In this document: one piece after another, positions 11,914-24,657 of the stretch
Position numbering within the stretch: the first letter of the stretch is position 1
How the letters are laid out: every line of letters begins with the position of its first letter
Source: Loxodes magnus
Taxonomy: Eukaryota; Ciliophora; Karyorelictea; Loxodida; Loxodidae
DNA length: 64,000 bases
Assembly (NCBI GenBank): GCA_946699065.1
Contig: CAMPDV010000091.1
Coordinates: 744,001-808,000 of the forward strand
Direction: 5' to 3'
Program-made: the position numbers and the translations under genes
The notes under the pieces: generated by a model
Told to the model about the DNA's origin: nothing
The model's database searches: none
What the model saw: only the letters and a program-made list of their open reading frames with translations

Positions 11914-12639
11914 TTCATTTGGATTAGAAAATAGTGCTAAAGGATATCAAGATATCTTTTCGATTTAAAGGATCTTGAGATTTAAAATTAGCATTGAGAT
12001 AAAAGGTTTGCATATTCGGTAGTTAGTTATATGATTTATATAGTAAAAGAAAAATATGATTAAGAGCTCCAAACTTTAATTTCAAGAGTATAGTTCTAGA
12101 TGCTCAAATATTATTATATATGCTCATTTAACCCCAAAAAATTAAGAAAGTACTGATATTAATAATAGAGATAATCTTAATTAAGTAGCTAAAAGGTTTA
12201 TATTAAGCTTGCTTATTATATTTGTTCTTTACAGAGTCAAATTTTTATTATGCGTTTTTCCATTTGCCTTAATAAGCAACCTTTGTATTTAAATTATCAA
12301 TCTTAGACTGAACTAATTTCATAAGCTTCCAAAATGAAATTTTCAAGTATTAAATATAATAAAAAGATCTATGCTTCTATTTGTATTTCAAGTTGATATA
12401 CTTATATCTATTCTTTTTTATCTTAGATGCTATTCTAAGATTTCAAACTTAGATAAAGTAACTCAAGTTATTTGAGCATAGCATCTCACTAGATCTTAAT
12501 TCTAAAGAATAGTTTTACAAGAGATCTTTTTTCTCCCTAGTTAGATTAAGTTTGAACTACTAAAGGGATAAAACAGAAATGACAGGAGAGTTATTATAAC
12601 CACAACGCCTTTATCTGTTTGTGAACTGCCTAATTATAT
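11914..12639. other. Intergenic, no gene supported
   Basis: AT-rich with nothing recognised. Confidence 0.4.
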
Positions 12640-13860
12640 ATGATTAGTGTCACATACGAAGTTGCTCTCTTTTATAACCTAACTTCTATGGATAATTCTC
12701 TTTTTTTGCTTAAATCTAGAATGCAATTATTTCTACTTAGATTATACTCAATACTTTTTAATATAGTCTATTGCAAACCCTTTACTAGTAAATATAACAG
12801 ACTAGGGATAAAACTAGAAAATAGAGAATTAAAAGGGAAGAATTTAGGAGATAAGCAAGCAAGGAAATTCACTTTTTTACTCTATTCACTTCTGATTTAT
12901 TCGAAGCAACTAGAGCATAACAAGAGTAATATAATCAAAACTGAAGGTAGTTATAGCTCTTAGTTAGTTCTTGAAGACTTGCTAAAGTAAAAAATAAATA
13001 AATCTCTGTTTAAAGATTAAATTAGACTTGGTACTTTAAGATACTATATAACTATCTGCCTATGAAATTAAATTATTCATCTTGGGTTATAAAGGAAGAG
13101 ACAAGTGTGGTTTATAAACTCTGACTGTTTATGCCTATATTGTTGTTTAGAGAGAATTAGATAGTAAAATGTCTAGTTATGGAAAAGGCTTTTTGAATTA
13201 GACTCAATTTCTTTTATATTAAATTGGATGTTTAAACTTGAAAATAGTAAAGAGGAACCAGGGTGTAAATACTTGGATTTAAAGCTTTTAAAAATAGTGA
13301 ATATAAGCAAGATAAATCTAACTATCTAAAGCTCATTCACGTTTAAGGAGAAAACCATTTAAGGTCAATGATAAGCAATTTTTCACAGGAATTGAAATAG
13401 ACGAATCTTAAATACCATTAGTCTAAAACTACAGGACATTTATACTTTTGAAGTGCATACAAAATAAAATAGAATTTAACTATAAAAGCCTCTTTATAAT
13501 ATACTCTAAAATAAAATAAAAGCTACTTTCAGATATTTTCATTTGACTATATTTATCAGCTATAATTAACCATACTATAATCAAGTTCTATTTCAACATT
13601 GTATATACTTAGTAAAATTTACAAGGTTACTAGCCTATTATAAAGAAGAGCTTGATATATGCATACTGGTTGGTAATATATCAAGTAAAGATTTATTTAT
13701 GCTTTTGCTATTAAAGAAAGACTAGTGAGCTAATTAATTTTATTCAAGGTTATTTCAACTTTACTCCTTTAAGAAGGTAGTTCTCACATATTGCATATTA
13801 AAGTAAAACTAGCTTTAAAGTAAAAAATACATAATTAAGTCTTTGCCTATCTCTCTGTGA
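12640..13860 (+). CDS. Possible hypothetical protein
   Basis: With UAR=Gln and UGA=Trp the frame starting at ATG 12640 stays open to a UGA at 13858-13860, about 406 residues. The first 110 residues read sensibly (LLKSRMQLFLLRLYSILFNI; KLENRELKGKNLGDKQARKF). The rest has no recognisable motif and contains several UGA codons at chance frequency. Only the first third is moderately convincing, and the whole may be a chance open frame. Confidence 0.25.
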
Positions 13861-14480
13861 TAATCCTAGGCTTTTTGCTTAAATTAAAATAATCTTAGCA
13901 ATTGCTTTACTTTCATTTTCTCAGTTGCAACCCTTTCTGTATAGTAGAAATCAAACTCATATAAGCCACTCTTCATAACTTAGTAGTAGTCTTCTAAATA
14001 ACTAACTTTTTATAATGATTTCAAAAAAAGGCTTAGTAAATTACAAATTTCAGAGACTAAGAATTATAGTAGATTAAATAGGAAATAGTTAAATAAGATA
14101 CTATAAAGCATTATCAAGTACTAAAACAGAATAAGCTTAGCCTATCTCTAAATAACTAGAGTTGAGGGTAAAGGATTATATTCCCTTTTCATGCTAGATA
14201 GAAGTATATAAGAGCTGAGATTATGAAAGCGTAATTAGGGATAGAAGTATAAGAGCTTTAGATGCTTTCTTGGCTTTATTTTAGGTATAATGCTAAGAAT
14301 GTATCAACTATAGCTCTACTGATCTAAGGAAACTATATCTTATTAACTCTTCTCATTCATTCTATCTTCAAGCAGCTCTCTTTCTATTATAAGGTAACTG
14401 GGTGTAAGGTATAGAAATGATGTAATTATAGATAAAAAAGATTATAAAGGTATTTTAGTTTCTTGAATGAAGTTCCTAAA
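13861..14480. other. Intergenic
   Basis: No gene supported upstream of the large Gln-rich gene. Confidence 0.4.
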
Positions 14481-17174
14481 ATGAAGGATATATAAAATAT
14501 GGAAATTGATAAGGATAATAAAGCATCTCTCAATTAAATTAATATCCAGAAGTAGGAAAATTAAGAGACTAATAATGAGTCCTAAAGTAGTTTGGTAAAT
14601 GAGGAGGATAGAGAAGAAAACTCTTAAAACGTGAAGGGAGGTTTAAGAAGTAAATTTTAAGGGAAAGATACTAGTTTAAGTAAAGGCAAGGAAGGGACTA
14701 ATTAACAAGAGAAGAAGCAATATAATTAAAAGGAGAAGAAGCTAGCATGTGATTTACTCAACTAGAGTTATTCTACATTTTAGTAGTTTACTAGAAATAC
14801 TAACTTCTAGTAGAATAAATAACAGTTGTAGGCTAGAAAGCTGAAACTAATAAATGCATCTAAGAACTAATCCTGTGCTGTAAAATAAATGAACTAGAAG
14901 GCAGATGATTTGAAGATCTAGAAGATTAATTTCTAAGCTCCTAATGTGAAATATGTTCTGAAAAACTCTAAAAGTCTTATTAAATGTGATCAAAGTGCTG
15001 ATCAAACTTAAAAGAGTAGTTAAGATCTTTAGGATAAGAACTATAAAGAAATCCTGCTTTTGTAAGACCCAGAAATCTAAAAGCCCTAAAATAGCGATAA
15101 TAAAGATAATTTTAAAATGTAAAGCAATAAAAGCGAGATTTTAACAGCATCATTTAACTTCCAGAATGAAGCGAAGGAAGCTCATACAAATATAGTTGAC
15201 TTGTTTTCTTAATCTCCAATTCCTACAGTAAAAAAGCTTTAGAAATGACCACAATAAGGCAAGTAACTAAATAGCAGCAATTAACAAACTAAGCAAGTAC
15301 AAAAATCATATTAGAATGAAACTTAAGAACATCAAGAAAACCTATTAACTAAGAGTTACTAGAATTAGATTTAAAGCATAAGCATAGAAAGACAAAAAGG
15401 AGTAAAATCTAGTAAATAGAAGTTTACTGAGTAGAAATCTAATACCATTTTAAAGGAAATGCCAAAGACTAAAAAAGTAGTGTTTTAGAAAGTATAATAA
15501 GAAGCGGGTGAATAGTTAAATAATTAGAATAAGGAGTTTTAGGATGAAAAAGAGGCGCTAGAAACTTCTTATCAGTTCAATCATAAATAATTCTACTTTA
15601 CTATGAATAACTCTAAGTCTCAAGGCTAACAGTAAAATACTCAAAAAATAAAATAAAGATAAACGATGCCAATGGACTGATTTAGAGATAACAAACACAT
15701 GAGATAAAAAAGCGCTGAATTCTACTCTGCTAACGCTCATTACATTAAGTAAAATTCACTTTAAATAAATAACTGATGAAAGACTGTAAAGAATGAGACG
15801 GAGCCACAGGATCTCAATGATAATTCGAGTAATTCATTTATTTAACAAACGCTGTAAGATTCTCCAATGAAAGGAAATTAGCTTAAGCAATCCACTTAAT
15901 AAAAGCATCTAATTAAGTAAAACACAATCTAGTTTCATGATAATCTTTCATAAGTAGTGTAGCAGTAAAAAGGATGTAAAGCTAATTAAGTAGATTAAGC
16001 TCTTCAAAATACAGGGGAAGAAAATGTGTAGCTAACTAATTAGATAAACAGAATAAGAGCTAAATAACTGTAAAATTAAGTGTCTTTGAGAAATAGAAAG
16101 TAAGCGTAAGAAACTTAGAATGATTAAGGAAAGACTGCTTGTTAAAACTAGTCATCGTCTGATAAGAATGATACGGAAAGTACTCAAAATGTTTTAACTA
16201 GTTAAGCCGACTTATAATAAGCTGAGTGAGTAGATTAGAGATTAATAAGTGGAAATGATTTTGACACTTCCAAGTCAATCTACAGCTAGTAGAAATACGA
16301 AAAAATATGGAAAGGCCTATAGCTAGCTTTAAAGGAAGGAGATGAGTTATTCTAGGATTTTTATTTAAATTCCGTTCAAATCCTATAATGGATAAGGAAA
16401 GCAATTTCTTCCTAATTAGTGTAAATTATTCAAGACTAGAACTTGAATTTATAAGTCCTACTTGACTTTGATAACTAAAATGGAAATGAATAAGATTTTA
16501 ACACTCAGTTTAAGCTTTTTTATCAGTATTGCGAAGAAATATTCTTCAAGATTGAATTGAATATACCTAAAATATCAATGGAGAATAAGATATTCCTAAA
16601 GCTTATCCTTATGGATCATAAAAGATTCCCTAAGAATTATTTTACGCCTTTTGAAATTAGATTCTTGGGAGTGGAGGATGAAAAGCTAGTGTAAGTTTAC
16701 TAATTATAGGTAAATTAATGGGTTTAAGAAGAATACGATCATATGCTTCTTCGTATTTTGTAGATAACTCATAGCTAAAATTCTGCTACAGCCAGAAAAG
16801 TGCAAAATTTCGAAAAATCTAAACTAAGAGTAGAAGCAGAATTTGAAGATGTTTGCAAGCATTTTGAATGTAGTAATATTAGAGTCTTATTTAAAAATGG
16901 GGTATTTTAAAAGCCAGAATGAGTTTGAAGGGGTAGATTTAAAATAAATTATGTACTATCTGCCTGAATCAGTAAGTCATTTATTTAGGATGATTATGAT
17001 GGAGTGTCTCAATATTTATACAATAAGGAAGAAATGTAGTTCCTCTTCTAGCAGAAAGAACTATAACTCTTCAAGCTTAATTAGAAAATATACAAATGCG
17101 CTAAGAAAGTAAGGAAAGAAAGTGAGGCTTTGTTCTCCAAATTAAGGAAACTTATGGAAAAGGGAGATGAATGA
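14481..17174 (+). CDS. Large Gln-rich hypothetical protein
   Basis: A single exon of 898 codons from ATG 14481 to tandem UGA UGA at 17172-17177. The first 570 residues are Gln/Asn/Ser/Lys-rich and probably disordered; most Gln are UAA or UAG. The C-terminal third is ordered and reads like a conserved domain: YEKIWKGLQLALKEGDELFQ, FFKIELNIPKISMENKIFL, FEIRFLGVEDEKLVQVY, YDHMLLRILQ, LRVEAEFEDVCKHFECSNI, PEWVWRGRFKINYVLS. It ends in a basic helix. UGA encodes Trp at several places, including a WW pair. I do not recognise the family. Codon composition and length make coding very likely. The reading frame continues past the final UGA pair (see findings). Confidence 0.7.
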
Positions 17175-17177
17175 TGA

Positions 17178-20100
17178 TTGAGTATAAGTAATTAAGCTTT
17201 TTTTATAGTTATTCCTTTCTTAGATTTCTTTTATAAGTTTCAATTACCAAAAAGTTAAGCTAAATATTGTAAATTTGATACTAAAGATAAGAGCTTAAGA
17301 CTCATAAGATGTATAAACTTTAGTATTACAGCCTTTCACTCTTTTTTTCTAAATCTAATTAATGAAAGAGCTTTCTTGTCTTCTGGTTGATATATTGACT
17401 AAAACTCAAACAACCTTCTACATGAAACTTAATATCATTAGTTCACTATTTCTACTCCTCATTTAGAATAAGCACTATTGATCGTGAAGCAAACAGAGAG
17501 TCTAGTAAATCAATTTCTATTTAATCATCTCATCGACTAAGTTAATTCTGATAACGACAAAAATTTTTACTGTAAGGTGCTTAGAAGAAAAGGCTCAAAT
17601 GTATATGCTATATAACTTTATTTTCATCCTAATGCAAAATCATCAACCATTCATTGCTTTAATATAAATACCTAAATTTATTTTAATGTGTCTGCTTATT
17701 ATAATTTTAATTAGGTACCAAAATATTCTAAATACAGATTGACTATTTTTATCTAAATGAAGAATGACAAATTTATACTTTTTTGAAGCTTCTAGCTTCG
17801 CTAATAAGGTATACATTTTTCTTAAAGATACGCATTATTTACCTTTATATAGTATGATCTCCACTAATCTTCTTGGTTTTAATCTCATTCAAACCTAATA
17901 AATTAAATCACTAACCTTCATTAATTTATCTAAGTCTTAAGCTTACTGTTGAGAGAAGTCCAAGCTATTTATAAAGATAATACTTAGCCATACTATAACA
18001 AACTAAGTCTTGAAATGATCTCACGATAGCAATGCTATATTTCCTATCTAATCAATTATTGAAATACAAACTAGAGACTATCATTGAAGTATGATAATAG
18101 CAGTTAAGTTAAGGTGCAAAATATGAATATTAATAAAACGAAACTGGAGAACTTAGCTATATAATGGTAACTATATCCTTGTTGTAATTAGTTCTAAATC
18201 CTTTATTCTATTAAGCAATTATAATCAGATGCATCATATATACGATTACACTATATCCTACACTACATTACTCTATTAAAAATAAAAGCAGGAACTAGTT
18301 AAGTCTATAGTAAAACATCAAAGGGAGAAGAATTGGCAATATAGCTATATCCTTTTATGAACGTGTACTCCAATTTTCCTTCTCCTCAATTAATTGTGGC
18401 AAATAGTATAAAAAGTATTTTCCTTGCTTGTAGTTTAAGCTTCTAATATAAACAAGTGGTAAGAGAGAAGGCTTTTATAGTTTCCTTAGTGGGTCACAAA
18501 AAGAGAAAATATACTTAGATCCATTTGGTTTAATAAGAGCCTTTTACTAATTATCTAATGGTTTTAAACCTCTAAAATCCTGGATGGTAACTATCTTACC
18601 AAATAAAAACTTTTTAGACTAGAAGCTCCAGGTTTCAAAAATTCAGTCCTTCTAATTAAGAGCAAATGAAGATAGAAAATAAATTCTAAAGCTCTAATAG
18701 CAGGTAGTTTTAATACTTATTTTACTATTAAATTAATAGGAATTCTTCTCACTTTAAAATAAAGCTAGTGAAGATAAACAATAGCAAAATAGATAAAGGG
18801 ATAAGTACATTAATGAGCCCATCATACTCATAGATTTTTATACCTTAACTTTAATTATCACTTTTATAGATAATAGAGCAGCAGACTATAAATAAACTAT
18901 TCTATACCTTTGGATTATATTAATAGCTTAAAAGGGAATAGTCAAATACTAAGACTTCGATTACATAACTTAAAAGCTTAATTTAGTTTCAAAAATTTAA
19001 TTAAAATTTCGCGTTAAAAAAGGAAGAAAAATCCTCTTATCTACCTTTACCAGAGTTATTCAAATCGTAATCTAATGAAAAAATAGGAATCTAAAATTAA
19101 TTAGGTCTATTGGAGAATACGTTTCGCTTCTATTTAAGCTCTAGAAAAGTTTTCTTCATAACAAGAAAGCTGAAAGTTCTAATAAATCTCTAGTACTTTT
19201 AATAACTAAAGCTTATAATAAAGGAGGGAAAAGTGTTGACTAGGATAAAATTAAGGCTTTACTATTAAAAACATTAAGATGCCTTTATTTTTTTCAGTAA
19301 TCTGATTGTTTTTTAACTTAATAATAAAAGTTAACTTAGTAAAGTATCTTCATTTTGTATATTCTTGAAGTAATCAAAAATAAAATTATCACTAATCTAA
19401 ACTAAACATTTTGGAGAGCTTTAAAATTATTTGATAACTATTGCTAATACAATCTAAACGATGGGAATTACTACTTTTCTTCTTATTTTTGACTTTGTTA
19501 CTTCTAGTTTAATTCTTAGCTTTTCAGAGTATTTTCTGGCTAAATTTTTCCTCTTTATAGTAGGTATTAACCCTTTTAGCCAGTCTTAGATTTGATGATA
19601 ACTCCATAAATTTTATTTTTCTAGATGCTTAATAAAAAGGAAACTTATCTGGGTATAATAAACATGATATACATCAAAGGTTATGCGATAATAGCCATTG
19701 AATAATTAAATAGCATAGTATAGTAAAGTAGTATCACTACTCTTTTAATTAAGCAATGAAGCATATACAGCTATCTTTAATTTATCAATGGTCCTCTCAT
19801 AAGATTAGACCATTAAACTTAATGTAGATTTATTTAAAGGAAAAATTTAAGTAAAGCTGTAGTCATTATTTAACCAGGTTTGTCCCATTACCATTTTAAG
19901 AGTAGTTATTTGTTTTTATTTCCCGATTGCTTGATGAGATAACTATTTACCAATTATCTTGTGTTATGGTATAAAAATGCCTATAAATTCCTACTTTTCT
20001 ATCTAAAATAGAAAGGCTTGATATCTTCTAGCTCTCATCTATCTAAATACTATATAAAAGATATTTACCAGTCATCTTAGCACTCAGTATTTTCAACCTT

Positions 20101-20659
20101 CTTATATAAAGTGATTTATTACAATTATCATACAATGGGTTAACAGTGCTATGTCTTAATTTACTTAGAGATAGCTTATTTTTCATTAATTTACCTTATT
20201 ATAAAATAACTTAAATGGGTCTTATAAAAGAGAAGGCTAGATGATATTAGCTCTTTACTGGAACCTTTTTATTGAAGATCTATTGAGAGTTTATAAAAGC
20301 TAGTTATGCTCTTCCAGTCAAACTGCTTATTGAATTCTCTGGCTTTTAGTTCCTAAATAGCCAGCATTGATACTCACCTTCCAGTATTTTAGAGTCATAC
20401 ATCTTCTAAACCTTAATCGTTATATCTCTATCACAAGTAAATCAATAAATACTAAAAGAATAAGGATTATAAAACTAAAGGCAGTGTAAATAAGAAATCC
20501 TTAAGTTAAAGCAAGCTTGGAAAATCAAAAAAGTTGTAATTAATAGAAGCATTTGGTTGTAAGTAGTAATGAAGAAGAGGTATCAGTGGATACGTTAGTT
20601 TTTAATAGTATGCAATATTTAATAAACATTATTTAAAATAAAGGACCTCGATTATAAAA
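17178..20659. other. Unresolved region with long open frames on both strands
   Basis: The plus frame that follows the Gln-rich gene stays free of convincing stops to about 20883 and contains protein-like stretches (NSDNDKNFYCKVLRRKG; SNEEEVSVDTLVFNSMQYL) and hydrophobic segments around 19.4-20.4 kb. The minus strand is equally open (YFLYYLPQLIEEKENWSTRS). The plus frame also overlaps the tail-anchored gene at 20660, which shows that such frames can be accidental. I cannot assign a gene here. A membrane protein on the plus strand is possible. Confidence 0.3.
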
Positions 20660-21382
20660 ATGGAGAATACACTTGAATTCACTAAGTATGAGGAGTTTGA
20701 TTCTGGCTTAGAGGGGATCAAAATTAAAATGCAGGAATAAAGTTAGTCTTAAATTTCTATCAGTGAAGATGACCATAAAGTTTCTAGGTTTAGTAATCGG
20801 ATATATCAATTGTAATAAACAAAATAGCAGGTTTAGGCTAGTAATACAAACGGTAAATTAAGAGTTGAAAAACTAGAAGGAATGAAATCGCCTCAAACAT
20901 CTTGTGATATCATAAAGAAGCTTTATCCAGATATTCAAATCAATTAAAGGAAGCATAAATATAATAACAACGAATTGCAAGTTCCATATGAATGATGCTC
21001 ACCATAATTAAGCTCAATAGACTCTGTGAGTTTACTTAATACAACAAATTTATAAGAAAGCGATTTTCTAGAGCTGAAATAATTACTATCTGAAGAAACT
21101 AAATACAATAGCTAAGACTAGTAGCAGCAGGGATAATTATTTATACTGAAAAGAATATATAATTACTCAAAGGCTATTTTTCAAAAAAATAATAGTAACA
21201 ATTAAGAGAACAAATAAACTTAGCCAAATCCTGAGTAAAAAAATCCTCTTTCCTAGAAGAAGAAAAAGTAAAAGCAAAGATAGCAATTATTTAGTGACTA
21301 ATTTGCTATTATCTTAAACTCAGCTATTGTAGCTATTGCTCTAATCTTTTTCTTTCTTCACCGTCTTTTTAGAAAGGACTGA
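20660..21382 (+). CDS. Tail-anchored membrane protein, function unknown
   Basis: A 240-residue single-exon frame from ATG 20660 to UGA 21380-21382. The body is acidic and Gln-rich: EFTKYEEFDSGLEGIKIKMQ, ISISEDDHKVSRFSNRIYQL, VEKLEGMKSPQTSCDIIKKL. Near the C-terminus a basic stretch (SQKKKKQKQRQQ) precedes one hydrophobic segment at about residues 211-232 (FAIILNSAIVAIALIFFFLH), with only a short RLFRKD tail after it. This layout is typical of tail-anchored proteins such as SNAREs or vesicle/ER adaptors. I see no clear SNARE heptads, so the role stays open. Confidence 0.6.
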
Positions 21383-22034
21383 TCTTTTAAACTTTTAATT
21401 TTGATGTTTTATAATTTAATTTTTTGAGTAGCTCTTGTATTATTATCATATTAAAAGCATATGCTTTATTATCAAACTGCATATCTATATAAAAGCGTTT
21501 TAGTAAGTTCACCTTTTTATTTTGATCAATGTCGTTAATAAACTATAAACTTAAACTTAGTTAACCAACTACTATGTTAAGAGTTAAGCATCTAACATTC
21601 TCCTCTCTTTTATTTAATGTCATCAATTTATTAACTATAAAGCTTGCCTTATTAAAACATTATAACTTAATAACTTTAAATTGCTTTATCATAGCACCGT
21701 AGGATCTTTTAACTAAAGCATCAAATTTTTAAATAGTTTTTAATAAAAAGCAACTTAAAATTAATCCCCTTTTATATCCTTTAGTTATAGCTATTTTGTT
21801 AAAATAGATTATAGTAGTTAAATTTAACTTCTTCTTTTGCATTAGCATTGTAGTTAGTTTGTTATATTTGTCTATCATAGCAATAGCATTAATTTAAATA
21901 AGATTTGAGTAACTATAACTATGATGATTTAACTTCAAAATTGTCTTTTAAATGTTTTTAAGTATTCTTAACGATATGTATATCCATGCTTTATCCCCCT
22001 TTTATTTGCAAAAATATAAAAATAGCAAGATAAA
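21383..22034. other. AT-rich intergenic
   Basis: Nothing recognised; it ends at the outer edge of the left inverted-repeat arm. Confidence 0.5.
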
Positions 22035-22058
22035 ATAAAAAACATAAAAGTCATAGCA

Positions 22059-22646
22059 TCACCCTATTCTTTAATCTCTCATCTTCATAAAGCTCCCTTC
22101 TATGCTGCTTTCTTCTACCTAAGATAGAAAACTTCCCAAATACTTAATTAACACCCAGTAATCCTCCCCGTTTTCTTAGACTTCTTCTTCCTAGATGTCA
22201 GTCTCTACAAGTTGGTCAGTTTCTTCATAAAAGGTGTCATTATTTTCTTAGGTTTGCTAGTTGTTAAGAGTGACTTCGTTCTTTTGGTTTAATTAGTTTC
22301 ATAAGTTCTGAAGTTTACTTTGCAATATGGGTAAAGAGTTTTCTTCTAAGATTGATTCAAATTCAGCTTTCGCTTACTACTAATTCTTACTCACGTATCT
22401 CTTCAAGTCTTACTCTACTTTACTAGAAGACTTCAAGCCTTTATTGGATTGATGTCTCTTCTAACTATGAATAGCTGTTTATAACAGACAAGTCATTTCA
22501 GCTGAACTACATACACTTGCACTTATTTTAGAAGCTGGATTAACTCTTCTTTTTTCTTACTAAGACCTTGGAGTTTTGATAGCACAGTTAGCAGAGATAA
22601 GAGCAACAGCGAAGAAAAGAAAGAGGAAGTTGGACACAAAGTTCAT
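22059..22646 (-). CDS. Secreted or lumenal acidic protein, left copy
   Basis: Mirror copy of the gene at 28706-29293, with the same 195-residue product. It has an N-terminal signal peptide (MNFVSNFLFLFFAVALIS followed by AN-C) and a Gln/Glu-rich, probably coiled-coil body ending in acidic segments. It lies about 240 bp from the tRNA and is transcribed in the same direction, facing away from the kelch-gene spacer. No family is recognised. Confidence 0.65.
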
Positions 22647-22881
22647 GGTTGATTTTAAAGAGAAGGAAGAGACGCAATAAATAGGAGACAAATTTCGTTT
22701 TCATTCGTTAATTTAATTTTAAAAGGCAGTTTTTTAAAGGAATGAAGAGCATAAAGCATGACTATGGTTTATTACTATGATCATTGCTCGCTACTAATAT
22801 TCGTTTACTAGCGTTTTATTTCGTTTTCAATAAGAAACTTTCTAAGTCAATCAAATACCAAGTTTAATTAACTTCTACAAT

Positions 22882-22886
22882 AAAAA
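22882..22886 (-). terminator. RNA polymerase III terminator
   Basis: A run of five T on the minus strand, one base after the tRNA-Lys 3' end. Confidence 0.7.
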
Positions 22887-22887
22887 G

Positions 22888-22960
22888 CGCCGACTAAGGG
22901 ACTTGAACCCTTGACCACCAGCTTAAAAGGCTGGCGCTCTACCGACTGAGCTAAACCGGC
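22888..22960 (-). tRNA. tRNA-Lys(UUU), left copy
   Basis: A 73-nt cloverleaf on the minus strand. The acceptor 5' strand GCCGGTT pairs with AGTCGGC, with G as discriminator base. The D-arm holds the A box TAGCTCAGTCGG, the anticodon loop CTTTTAA gives UUU, and the T-arm AAGGG/CCCTT encloses TTCAAGT (B box). No intron and no encoded CCA. Position 3:70 is C-G here. Confidence 0.95.
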
Positions 22961-23021
22961 TTATAATATAAGTCAAAAGTAAGTTTTAAAGGAGTGGTTA
23001 AAGCATATAACTGCTTAATTA

Positions 23022-24657
23022 GTACAGTCATAAAATTCTCTCTTATCTATATTGATATGATTTGATATTTTGCTTAATTATAAAATATTAAATTAGATTA
23101 TTTCTTTATTACTGAAAATATCATTTTACTTGTCTATAAAATTATAATATAGAGAGTTTAAGTATTTTTAAAATCAGCTTAAATTAGCTCTGTTTATATT
23201 TCTTTTAAATATTAGAACAATAAACCTTAACTTTAGTTTGTTTGATCTTAATCTAATACTTTATTTATAATTTTCTTATTAAAAGCTAGAAATAAAAGAT
23301 TTAGCTTAATAACTTTTCTATCTTTTCCAATCTAAACAGACTCCTCTATCCATTGAATAAGTTCCATTATTGCTAATTTCTACTATTTTGTATCTCTTTA
23401 GTCTTATAAATCATCCCTGATCATCTTTTATTCCATATTTTTTATACGAAGCATCTATAGAATCCACTTCGTTTTTTCCTCTTTAATAATACAGACAATT
23501 TTGCTTAAAATAGCCTTGAAAATAAAAGGATTTTTAAGTGCAGAGTAACTTTACTTTTCTAGCAAATTTAGTTAAATAAACCTATTTAAACTACTTAGCT
23601 TTATTAATCTCCTTTCTTTAGAGTTTAAGCAAACCTTTTATAAATACAATAGTTGGGTTATAATTAACTAGTACAAACTAACTTTATTATGCTTTTATAG
23701 GTGATAGCTATATCTATCATTATGTGGGTTTTGTTGCTACTAATATCCAAAATTGTCTTGAATATTCGTATTTTAACCTTCTAAAAAACTTTTGGAGGAT
23801 ATGGAAAATTAAGTTTTAGATTGCTTGTCAAACCAATTAGCAAATGAGGAAGGAAATAAAAGAATCACTTCTATCATTATTTTAAAAGCTTAGGATAAGT
23901 GATCATAATTAGGTTTCTTCAAAGCTAAGTACTAAAAAGAGAAATAAGCATATATAAAGAGATCTATGCTCTAATATTTAGTTATCTCCTTAGAGGAGCT
24001 ATAAGTGATGAAATCACTATCGAAGAATGTTTAGTCTAGTAGCAAAACTACTAGATATGTTCATTTAAGTCATGAAATTTGGTATAGTGAAGGTTTATAT
24101 TTAATCCCCCTCAGTTGATAAGAGGTTAAAGAGAGAATAGATCTAAGTCTCCATTCATTAACTAGGATAAGAAGTTAAAGAGAGATCTTAAATTAAATGG
24201 AATATAAGAATTCAATGGTCCTTGATCTTCAGAATCCTCCATCAAGGTTCTAAACCATGTATAAAGTGCATTCATTAGTAATCCCATAACTTTCAATAGT
24301 TTGCTCGTTTTATAGTGCCTTTCCACCAAAAACTAGAGCTATAGCTCTAAATTCCATTAGTTCAACATTCGATACCAACTTTTTTAGATCTTAAACCTTC
24401 ATTTCAGGCTCAAAGTTATAGGTTGACGTTTTCCCTTGAAGGTTCCTAACAAACAGCTGCATTTTTTTAATATAAAGGCATTATAAATAATTACAATAGA
24501 AATCTAGGCTTTAAACTTCAAACCTAAAAAGCAGCTTAAAGATAGCATCTGATTGAGTAAAATAGATTTAAAGACTAAGGGTGAAATACTAGTAACCAAT
24601 GGTTTAAAATAGCTTAATTTTATTAATTTTAATAGCTAACTTAGTCACACTTTTAAA
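23022..24657. other. Spacer of the inverted duplication, 5' part
   Basis: Apart from the possible minus-strand fragment at 23174-23590, no gene is supported before the kelch gene. Confidence 0.4.
23174..23590 (-). CDS. Hypothetical gene fragment
   Basis: The minus strand reads a continuous segment FYFQGYFKQNCLYYQRGKN, VDSIDASYKKYGIKDDQGWF, then RYKIVEISNNGTYSMDRG and VCLDWKR, ending at UGA 23174-23176. The mix of charged, aromatic and Gly residues looks genuine, but no ATG is visible upstream. It may be a partial gene, a pseudogene, or the last exon of a longer gene. No family is recognised. Confidence 0.35.

Larger units (their letters stand above)
22035..23021. repeat. Left arm of a 0.99-kb inverted duplication
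   Basis: Near-identical inverted match to 28331-29316. It contains the secreted-protein gene and a tRNA-Lys gene, both on the minus strand. Identity appears to be around 99 per cent; one difference is within the tRNA. Homology ends abruptly at both edges. Confidence 0.9.

Noticed and set aside
17178-20883. A single 1200-codon membrane protein following the Gln-rich gene
   Set aside because: UGA density is at chance level, the minus strand is equally open, and the frame runs into the separate tail-anchored gene.
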